From NCBI GenBank assembly GCA_905200565.1, contig CAJKKX010000200.1, forward strand, positions 1 to 5,102: DNA of 5,102 bases. Reading direction: 5' to 3'. Position 1 is the first letter of the stretch, and each line of letters begins with the position of its first letter. Positions 1 through 5,102 of the stretch are shown here, one piece after another. The stretch is from an uncultured Lachnospiraceae bacterium. GTDB lineage: Bacteria > Bacillota_A > Clostridia > Lachnospirales > Lachnospiraceae. The notes under the pieces were generated by a model. It was not told the DNA's origin. It saw nothing but the letters and a program-made list of their open reading frames with translations, and did not search any database. The translations under genes and the position numbers were made by a program.

Positions 1-414
1 TGGCTACCTAATGGAAACGACCGTAGACTGTAAATATGGCATAATAACTGGCGTAGATGTGTATCCAGCGAATGAAAAAAAGAGCTTGCTAGTTCTGCGG
101 CATCTGGAGCGGCAGATTCAAAACGGGATTCCGATGCAAAACATTGCATTGGATCGTGGCTACGATACGGCGCCGTTCATCGTGGCCTGGAGTTGCCGGG
201 CATCACCGGATACATTCCCGCGATCCAGTTTTCCAATTCTCCGGAAAAGTATGGTTTTTATTATCTGCCCCAGGAAGATGCATTTCGTTGTCCGGAAGGT
301 GCCAAGCTTGTCTACCAGCGGTTGAACTGCAGTCAAACGACTGGAAAATACTTGCGTTGTTATCAAGTGCAGGGGGATACCTGCAAACACTGCAAGCGAA
401 ATGCTACCTGCTTT
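1..414 (+). pseudogene. IS1182-like transposase, internal fragment, frameshifted and truncated at both ends
   Basis: This is the middle of a DDE transposase that would move an insertion sequence by cut-and-paste. Reading frame 2 from base 2 gives GYLMETTVDCKYGIITGVDV, the 'TVD.K.GIIT.V.V.P.N' block of IS1182-type transposases, followed by ALDRGYDT at about 149-169, whose Asp matches the second catalytic Asp. The reading then jumps to frame 1, giving AVHRGLELPGITGYIP from 172. One G missing in the GG at 169-170 would restore a single frame. Downstream, frame 1 carries the family's cysteine-rich insert (RCPEG at about 286-300, then a CxxC...C cluster at 382-413). The sequence then enters antisense ABC-transporter DNA at about 412-417. 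The first catalytic Asp would lie beyond the left edge, and the catalytic Glu region and C-terminus are absent. The ATG at 11 is internal to the family's conserved block and is not the true start. The fragment is non-functional as written. The family call comes from remembered motifs and is fairly sure; the exact IS name is unknown. Confidence 0.8.
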
Positions 415-417
415 CAG
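412..417. other. Junction between transposase fragment and ABC-transporter gene
   Basis: On the minus strand the transporter reads ...AIARAVLRDAPVL, with the last Leu codon at 417-415. The next residues should be the Walker B strand (hydrophobics, then DEATS). Instead the frame gives KAGSIS, the antisense of transposase codons. On the plus strand the transposase frame is recognisable through the Cys codon at 409-411 and Phe at 412-414. The breakpoint therefore falls within a few bases of 412-417. Neither gene ends naturally here and I recognise no IS terminal inverted repeat, so this is not a simple IS insertion end. A deletion after insertion, illegitimate recombination or an assembly mis-join would each explain it. 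Confidence 0.8.
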
Positions 418-1991
418 CACCGGGGCATCGCGGAGGACGGCACGGGCGATGGCAAGCCGCTGGGACTGGCCTTCGGAGAAACCGCGGCCACGTTCCCCGA
501 CGCGGCTGTTGATGGTATCCGGCAGATGCTGGACGAAATCCCAGGCGCAGGAGATTTTGAGCGCTTCGATGATCTCCTCGTCGGTCGCATCCTCTTTTAC
601 CATGCGCATATTTTCGGCGATTGTGCCGGAAAGGATCGTATTTCCCTGCGGCACATAAGCGAAGAGATGACGCGTTTCGGCGTTCATGGGAACCGTTTTT
701 CCGTTTGAGGCAATGATCACGGTTTCCCCCTCCTGCGGGCGGATAAGGCCGAGAATCAGGCGGATCATCGTTGTTTTTCCCTCGCCGGACGGGCCAACCA
801 ACGCTACAATCTCGCCGGGGGCGGCCTGAAACTCCGATCTGGTGATTACTTTGTTTCCTTCTATATAAGAAAATTCTACCCCATGCATCTGTACCCGGAA
901 GCCATCCTTGGCCAGTGGATCGAGCTTGGCGCTATCCGGGATATGGACCTCTTTTGGCAGCTCTACGAGCTCACGGATCCGGTGCGCCGAGACGGAGCTG
1001 TTGAGGAAGGACGGAATAATCGAAATCACGTTTCCAAACGCGCCGGAAAGATTACTCCGCTGCTGCAGGAACAGCGTCATGGTTCCATAGGTAATGTCGT
1101 GCGTCCACAGACGGAACAGGCAGTAACCGAATGCCACAAACTGTACCAGCATCCCTAACACCGACAAAGCCGCATTGGCCTTAATCGTAAAGAGGTTATA
1201 TTTCAGGCTGATTTCTTTGAATTTTTCCTGCCATCCATGCATTTTTCCGTTATATCTGTCCGTAATTCCAAAGGATTTAATCGTATCCAGATTGTAGAAA
1301 GCTTCCGCCTCAAAAGTCATAAGATGGCTGCTCATCTCCCGGACTTCCCGCTGTAATCTCTCTGTTTCTTAATCAACAAACGGGAAGAAGCCAGCAGAAA
1401 CGGAGCGCTTCCCATGGCGATGACTGCCATCACCCAGTCATAATGCAGAATCACAAAAAAAGTAGCCACAAACTTATAGATTGACAGAATAACTGTCGGG
1501 AGCCAGCTAATTGCATTACCGCTGACGGTCTTAATATCGCCGTTAAATCGATTCAGTAAATCTCCGTTGGTGAAATGGTTCAACTCCAGCCAGTCCGTGT
1601 CCATAATATGCCCGAAAACATCTGCCTGAATATCGTTGTTAATCAAGATACTCAGCTTTGTAGATACCCGGCTAATTAAACTGTCAAACAAGAGACTCAG
1701 CATGGAGCTGCCCGCCATAATGACAGCCAGTACAGCAAGCTTGCTTGTCTGATAACCGGTAATAATATCAATCAGATATTTTCCCGCCACACTTCCTGCA
1801 AGCCCCAGAGTAGTACTGAGTATTCCCAAAAGCACATAGACGGCTATCGCGCCTTTGTACCGGATACTATAATGGAAGATCCATTTCCAGTCCTCTATGA
1901 TTTCTGAAAATGTACCATTTTTCCAGTGGGAAATCAGCATAGCCAGAGAACTGCCTTCCGGATTCTTCTGTTCTTTCATTCTTGTCCGCAT
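415..1991 (-). pseudogene. ABC exporter (TMD-NBD half-transporter), frameshifted and truncated before Walker B
   Basis: The intact gene would encode an MsbA-type exporter subunit, with a six-helix membrane domain fused to an ATPase, working as a dimer in the cytoplasmic membrane; the substrate is unknown. The first part (1991-1332, 219 aa) shows hydrophobic segments at about residues 47-69, 85-107, 161-183 and 185-203, plus FTNGDLLNRFNGD (140-152), a conserved exporter motif. It hits TGA at 1334-1332. The second part, continuing from codons before 1335, adds two further membrane segments and the ATPase. Numbered from the Met at 1335, it has Walker A GPSGEGKTT (181-189), Q-loop Gln230 and signature FSEGQ (286-290). 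About 525 authentic residues remain. Walker B, D-loop and H-loop are lost at the junction near 415, so ATP hydrolysis is not possible. The start at 1991 lies 15 nt after gene B's stop; an ATG at 1979 is an alternative with AAGGA 11 nt upstream. No C39 peptidase domain is present. The position suggests export of polysaccharide, lipid or peptide, which is inference only. Confidence 0.85.
1335..1352 (-). other. Frameshift site in the ABC exporter (probable loss of one G)
   Basis: In the minus-strand reading the upstream frame ends ...KKQRDYSGKSGR-stop, whereas the downstream frame reads EVREMSSHLMTFEAEAF, the expected continuation in this exporter family. Adding one G to the GGG run (CCC at 1347-1349 on the plus strand) gives RDYSGEVREMSSHLM without interruption. 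The lesion is one base in a short homopolymer, so sequencing error is as plausible as mutation. The Met at 1335 overlaps the stop (ATGA) but is an internal residue of the protein. I see no reason to think translation re-initiates there naturally. Confidence 0.75.
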
Positions 1992-2006
1992 CCTTTCCCG
2001 CAGCTT

Positions 2007-3386
2007 CTAATCATCATTCAGAACACAGCCGATAATATGTACATTGTGCTCCGCAAATTGTTCCAGACAATTCAGGATGAAATCAGCCCTTGCGAAATCC
2101 TTCTTTACCACCAGTACGATTCCATCCACATACTGCGCCAGGATTCCTGCATCAGCAAGAAGTCCGATGGGCGCGCTGTCAAGAATTACATACTCCGCTT
2201 TATCTTTCAGAGAATCAATCAGCTCCTTCATCTTTGGGTTGTCCAGAAGCTCTGTACTGTCCGCGTCCGCATTTCCTCCGGAAACATACAGGAAATTCTC
2301 CAAATCCGAAAATCCCATCTTCTCCCCGTACTGTATGCACTCTTCTAAATCCAGTTCTCCCGTTAAATACTCTGCCAATCCCTTTTCTTTGCCGGCCTTT
2401 AATATCTCACTGTCTGAGGGATTTCTCAGATCGCAGTCAATCAGCGCTGTCTTCTTATGATTCTGCGCCAGGGACAAAGCCAGGTTGACCGCTGTCGTAC
2501 TCTTCCCCTCATCTGCCAGCGCACTGGTAATCAGAATACTCTTCAGCCCATTTTCGTGGGCGCTGTATTCGATCCTATTGCGGATAAGCCGGAAAGCCTC
2601 CACAAATTCCTGACTGATTTTCTTGTCCATGATATTAGACGGCTGTTTCGTTCTCCTGCTCCTCGTTTTGCGGTGAAGCCTGGGAACCGTTCCAATACAT
2701 TTCATATTGATCCGCCTCATACAGTCCTCTTCTCTCCGAACCGTCCTGTTAGCAAATGCCATAAATGCAGCCAGCAAAAGTCCCGCGCCAATCCCGGCGA
2801 TTCCGCCTCTGGCTGCGTTTCTTTTCACATCCTTCGGTTTGTCCGCATGAGCCGGAATCCCCGTCTCATCCAGCATCTCCATATTCACTTTTCCCACAAT
2901 CAATTCTGACACAGACGGGTAATTATTTACCACCGCTCTCAGAGTTCGATAGGCGCGCTCCGCATCCGTATCTGTCACAGAAAGGGTCAAAAGATTCGTA
3001 TTCTCCACCACCGACGCCTTAATCCTTCCCGGCACTGCATCCACGGAAAGCTCTTTCGCCACCTTCCGCTGCAGCACACCGCTGGTAAGAATATGCGGAA
3101 ACGTAGTCGCCATCTGCTCTGCCGCACTGTTGTCGAAGAAACTGCTGTTGGTATATGTCCCGTCCTCCTGCTCTTCGTAGATATTAATGGTAAATGTAGC
3201 GGAGGCCGTATATCTTGGCTGATATGTCATATTCACCCACAGGCCGGATACCAGAGCGCCAATTATTCCCAGTACGAGAACCATCTTCCACGTCCTTTTT
3301 AACATCTTAAGATAATCCGCTGCAAAGGCAGTCAGATCAATCATCTCTTCTTCCTTTACTTTGTGTACTTCATTTTGTCCGCCCAT
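2007..3386 (-). CDS. Wzz/CpsC-like chain-length domain fused to BY-kinase, no tyrosine tail (paralogue B)
   Basis: This is a membrane tyrosine autokinase/co-polymerase of 459 aa that would control length and export of a surface polysaccharide. An N-terminal cytoplasmic stretch (1-33) precedes TM1 (about 34-51). A short external Wzz-type domain follows, including the ENTNLLTLSVTDTD stretch at 128-141, then TM2 (about 194-212). The kinase has the oligomerisation motif EAFRLIR (263-269, EX2RX2R), Walker A TSALADEGKST (287-297, Lys295), Walker A' ALIDCDLR (314-321) and Walker B VILDSAP (400-406). It stops at IIGCVLNDD with no Tyr cluster, unlike most BY-kinases. At 459 aa it is much shorter than proteobacterial Wzc (~720 aa) and close to CpsC plus CpsD combined. 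The open frame extends up to 3482, but that part lies in the Gly-Tyr-coding tail of gene A and gives a low-complexity MATATVTAMAMG peptide, so it is rejected. The start at 3386 has GGGAG 7 nt upstream and overlaps gene A by 17 nt. ATG 3344, with AAAGGA 7 nt upstream, is nearly as good (445 aa). Confidence 0.88.
   Translation of the reverse strand: MGGQNEVHKVKEEEMIDLTAFAADYLKMLKRTWKMVLVLGIIGALVSGLWVNMTYQPRYTASATFTINIYEEQEDGTYTNSSFFDNSAAEQMATTFPHILTSGVLQRKVAKELSVDAVPGRIKASVVENTNLLTLSVTDTDAERAYRTLRAVVNNYPSVSELIVGKVNMEMLDETGIPAHADKPKDVKRNAARGGIAGIGAGLLLAAFMAFANRTVRREEDCMRRINMKCIGTVPRLHRKTRSRRTKQPSNIMDKKISQEFVEAFRLIRNRIEYSAHENGLKSILITSALADEGKSTTAVNLALSLAQNHKKTALIDCDLRNPSDSEILKAGKEKGLAEYLTGELDLEECIQYGEKMGFSDLENFLYVSGGNADADSTELLDNPKMKELIDSLKDKAEYVILDSAPIGLLADAGILAQYVDGIVLVVKKDFARADFILNCLEQFAEHNVHIIGCVLNDD
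3352..3357 (-). promoter_or_regulatory. Alternative ribosome binding site for gene B (ATG 3344)
   Basis: Minus-strand AAAGGA lies 7 nt before the ATG at 3344. This start falls after gene A's stop and would give a 445-aa protein beginning MIDLTAFAADYL. It competes with the start at 3386, and the sequence alone does not decide between them. Confidence 0.45.
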
Positions 3387-4842
3387 ATCCCGACTCCCTC
3401 TTATCTGTCTCCCGGCGTGGAGAATCGTATTTCCCGTACCTGCCATACCCATAGCCATAGCCGTAACCGTAGCCGTAGCCATAACCAGAAACCAGCGAGC
3501 CTTTGCCGCTCATCACATCATTAAACACACAGCCCAACAGGCCTTTGCCATAATCATTTAACAGATCAATTGCATCGTTAATATATTTTACCTGCGTCCC
3601 GTTCTGCTTCACTACAAGCAGGGATGCATCCGCATATCCGGCAAGGACTTCCGTGTCGGAGCGCTTGTATACCGGCGGTGCGTCTATAATAATCAAATCC
3701 ATCTTCCGGCGCATCTGTGCGACAAATTCTTCCATTCTCCCGGAAGCCAGCAGCTCCGTCGCATGAACTGCCTTTGTCTGGTTCACCATTACGCTGTAAC
3801 CGTACTTCTCCAAATAGCTGACCGCTTCTTCCGGATCGCCGCCTTCTGCCAGACATCCGCCCCAGTCAGCAGCCTGCTTTGGATTTAACGGCAGGCGCTT
3901 CAGCAGCTCACAATTCTTGATATCCCCCTCGATCAGAAGAATCTTCCGGGACTGCTTTGCCATCAAATACGCCAGATTCACTGCCACAGTCGTCTTGCCT
4001 TCTCCCGGCGCAGCGCTGGTAACCAGAATGACCTTGACATTCTCATACCGCACCTGATACAGAAGCTTCATCCGCATCTTCTTCATTGCCTCGGTATAGC
4101 CAAAGCTTACGGACGGCTCTGTAATCACTATTTTCTTTTTCTTCCTCTTCAGAAAATCCCTGATATTCCGATATTTTCTCTCATGGCACAGCACACCGAA
4201 AAGCGTGGTGTCCAGTTTCTCCGCAGCCTCTTTTTCATTCTTGACCGTGTCCTTCAGACAAGAAAGCATCGCCAGCAAAATCAGCATGACAGCCGTGCCA
4301 ATGAGAAATGCTTTCTGCATAATCTCCTTCCCACGGAACACCTGATCCGGTGCCGCCGGATATCCGGGCTTTTCAAATATTTCCATTACCACTTCGCCCA
4401 GCACATTCCTGCCTACCTCTGGGTAATATTCCAGCATCCCCCGCAGAAGCTTAAGCGCAGTCTCCGGACTGTCCGCGGTCACAGACACCGATAACAGATT
4501 CGTCTCCGGCACAACCTTAATTTTCACCTTTCCGTCAAAACTGTCCATTCCCAGCCCGTCGCTTACCATCTTCTTCAATACGTTACTGTCCATGACAGAC
4601 CGGAAAACCTCTGTCATCTTCTGCGTTTTCGTCAGATTTGCATATGCCCCCGTGCTGCCGTTCCGGGAAGAAACTACGAAAGTAGTTCTTGAAGTATAGG
4701 TCGGCTGATACAAAAGCCTGCCCCCTATATACGCAAGAAATGCCGCCGATATTCCGATAGCCACAGCCACCCACAAATCATGGAATACATCTCTGATTAT
4801 ACAATAAATATCAATCTCCTGTTGTCTCGTCTCTCTCTCCAA
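3370..4842 (-). CDS. Wzz/CpsC-like chain-length domain fused to BY-kinase with Gly-Tyr tail (paralogue A)
   Basis: This 490-aa membrane protein is of the same design as its downstream paralogue and belongs to the CpsC-CpsD/Wzc group, which couples a phosphorylation cycle to polysaccharide assembly. A leader with EIDI (9-12) is followed by TM1 (about 24-40), an external Wzz-type domain with PETNLLSVSVTADSPETA (112-129), TM2 (about 178-195) and the kinase. Walker A is TSAAPGEGKTT (275-285, Lys283) and Walker B is LIIIDAPP (383-390). Two motifs depart from consensus: Walker A' reads LLIEGDIK (302-309), with Glu305 and Lys309 where DxDxR is usual, and the EX2RX2R helix reads EAMKKMR (251-257), with Lys for the first Arg. 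The tail has seven Gly-Tyr pairs (453-466), then RYGKY and a last Tyr, ten tyrosines in all. The start used is TTG 4842, 20 nt after the upstream stop, with only a GGGG upstream. An ATG at 4856, just after AAGGCGGA, is out of frame; one more T in the TTTT run at 4842-4845 would connect it (MGLEFLERET...). An active kinase is likely but less certain than for B. Confidence 0.9.
   Translation of the reverse strand: MERETRQQEIDIYCIIRDVFHDLWVAVAIGISAAFLAYIGGRLLYQPTYTSRTTFVVSSRNGSTGAYANLTKTQKMTEVFRSVMDSNVLKKMVSDGLGMDSFDGKVKIKVVPETNLLSVSVTADSPETALKLLRGMLEYYPEVGRNVLGEVVMEIFEKPGYPAAPDQVFRGKEIMQKAFLIGTAVMLILLAMLSCLKDTVKNEKEAAEKLDTTLFGVLCHERKYRNIRDFLKRKKKKIVITEPSVSFGYTEAMKKMRMKLLYQVRYENVKVILVTSAAPGEGKTTVAVNLAYLMAKQSRKILLIEGDIKNCELLKRLPLNPKQAADWGGCLAEGGDPEEAVSYLEKYGYSVMVNQTKAVHATELLASGRMEEFVAQMRRKMDLIIIDAPPVYKRSDTEVLAGYADASLLVVKQNGTQVKYINDAIDLLNDYGKGLLGCVFNDVMSGKGSLVSGYGYGYGYGYGYGYGRYGKYDSPRRETDKRESGYGRTK
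3394..3400 (-). promoter_or_regulatory. Ribosome binding site for gene B (ATG 3386)
   Basis: Minus-strand GAGGGAG lies 7 nt before the ATG at 3386. The site sits inside the last codons of gene A, so gene B would be translationally coupled to A. It supports a start that keeps the charged leader before the IDL motif, as in gene A (Met, short charged leader, EIDI). Confidence 0.55.
3445..3486 (-). repeat. Seven tandem 6-bp units (GGN TAY) encoding (Gly-Tyr)x7
   Basis: On the minus strand the codons run GGT TAT, GGC TAC, GGC TAC, GGT TAC, GGC TAT, GGC TAT, GGG TAT, followed by GGC AGG TAC GGG AAA TAC. The array is 42 bp of an imperfect hexamer, and gain or loss of units would keep the frame while changing the number of phosphorylatable tyrosines. 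Third positions vary from unit to unit, so the array has either not expanded very recently or has been partly randomised. Tyrosine-rich tails are the autophosphorylation targets in BY-kinases. A strict Gly-Tyr alternation is more regular than the usual YGxYGxY pattern. Confidence 0.9.
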
Positions 4843-4862
4843 AATTCTAACCCCATTCCGCC

Positions 4863-5102
4863 TTAGTTCACGATTACGATCAGCCTGTTTTTTCCCATGT
4901 CTTTTTCGCCATATACAACGTAATCCACATAGTATACTCCCGGCGTGCTCACAACTACATTGGATTCGATCTGAAGCGTCCCTTCCTGATCTGCGCTGTC
5001 AAAATACTGTGCCGGATCAAAGCCCGTATTTGCTCCAATATAGATCAGGTATTCCTTAAGCTTCACCTGTATTTTTTCCGCCGACGCATTATATACCTCC
5101 AG
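4863..5102 (-). CDS. C-terminal end of a protein with an Ig-like (DUF5011-like) domain, cut by the window edge
   Basis: The open frame enters from the right edge with LEVYNASAEKIQ and ends with TAA at 4865-4863, giving 79 visible residues. The pattern FDPAQYFDSADQEGTLQIES, then VVVSTPGVYYVDYVVYGE, then RLIVIVN at the end matches the beta-strand rhythm of bacterial Ig-like/DUF5011 domains ('..FDP....D.dG.l..i...v....pG.Y.v.Y.v.d..gn...l.V.V'). Such domains usually sit in secreted or wall-associated proteins. No LPxTG anchor or trailing membrane helix follows, so any anchor would be N-terminal, outside the window. The GTG at 5066 is internal and not a start, because the domain's reading frame continues upstream without a stop. 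It lies 20 nt before paralogue A and probably shares its transcript. The link to polysaccharide work is by position only; the domain call is motif-based and moderate. Confidence 0.65.
   Translation of the reverse strand: MEVYNASAEKIQVKLKEYLIYIGANTGFDPAQYFDSADQEGTLQIESNVVVSTPGVYYVDYVVYGEKDMGKNRLIVIVN

Noticed and set aside
193..708. A 171-aa plus-strand frame taken as a gene
   Set aside because: Its first part is the transposase in frame 1. After about 414 it runs through antisense ABC-transporter DNA, so it is a hybrid shadow.
160..1335. A 391-aa minus-strand frame taken as one whole protein
   Set aside because: Only the first 307 residues are ABC transporter. The last ~84 are the antisense of the transposase fragment beyond the junction, and the Met at 1335 is an internal residue after a frameshift.
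1926..3022. Several plus-strand open frames of 85-150 aa opposite gene B
   Set aside because: They overlap one another and lie antisense to a well-supported kinase gene. Their translations are Ser/Pro/His/Arg-rich with no domain pattern.
3387..3482. N-terminal extension of gene B (32 residues from 3482)
   Set aside because: This DNA encodes the Gly-Tyr tail of gene A. Read in another frame it yields a low-complexity Ala/Thr/Met/Gly peptide with no family resemblance, and better ribosome sites lie downstream.
3441..3490. Short tandem repeats as a possible CRISPR or regulatory iteron array
   Set aside because: The units are 6 bp with no spacers and are fully explained as Gly-Tyr codons in the tail of a BY-kinase.
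3578..3856. 92-aa minus-strand frame inside gene A
   Set aside because: It lies in another frame of the kinase domain, is Arg/Gly-rich and has no recognisable motif.
4183..4494. 103-aa plus-strand frame opposite gene A
   Set aside because: It is antisense to a clear coding region, with a His/Gln/Arg-rich composition typical of shadow frames.
4863..5066. Small 67-aa gene starting at GTG 5066
   Set aside because: The frame stays open upstream to the window edge and the Ig-like domain needs more N-terminal sequence. It is the end of a longer gene.

Overview
This 5.1 kb window is a fragment of a surface-polysaccharide (capsule or exopolysaccharide) locus, probably from an anaerobic Firmicute of the Clostridia/Lachnospiraceae type. 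That assignment is inference. It rests on compact (~460-490 aa) one-chain proteins joining a Wzz-like chain-length domain to a BY-kinase, a Gram-positive style Gly-Tyr tail, an Ig-like surface-protein end just upstream, moderate GC, and an IS1182-like transposase. No RNA gene marks the species.

Layout. All functional genes lie on the minus strand and read from right to left. (1) 5102-4863 is the C-terminal end of a protein with an Ig-like (DUF5011-like) beta domain, cut by the window edge. (2) 4842-3370 is BY-kinase/Wzz fusion A, with a tail of seven Gly-Tyr repeats but non-consensus kinase motifs. (3) 3386-2007 is BY-kinase/Wzz fusion B, with near-consensus kinase motifs but no tyrosine tail. 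(4) 1991-415 is an ABC exporter (membrane domain plus ATPase) broken twice: by a one-base frameshift near 1347 and by loss of everything after the ABC signature motif. (5) 1-414, on the plus strand, is an internal piece of an IS1182-like transposase, itself frameshifted near 169. The two broken genes abut at about 412-417, each cut in its interior. Genes 1-4 are separated by 20 nt or less or overlap, so they look like one transcript. No promoter or convincing terminator is visible, and no stretch over 300 bases lacks a gene.

How they fit together. In known systems a Wzz/CpsC membrane domain and a BY-kinase form an oligomer whose tyrosine-tail phosphorylation cycle controls polysaccharide length and export. 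Here two paralogous fusions are adjacent, and their sequence features look complementary: B has the better catalytic motifs and A has the phosphorylatable tail. The most interesting hypothesis is that B phosphorylates A in trans. The exporter as written cannot be functional, because it lacks Walker B and the H-loop.

Caution. Both frameshifts are explained by one missing G in a short G run, and the start of gene A may hide a third such event in a T run. Base-calling error, or a misassembly at the IS piece, is therefore a real alternative to true gene decay.
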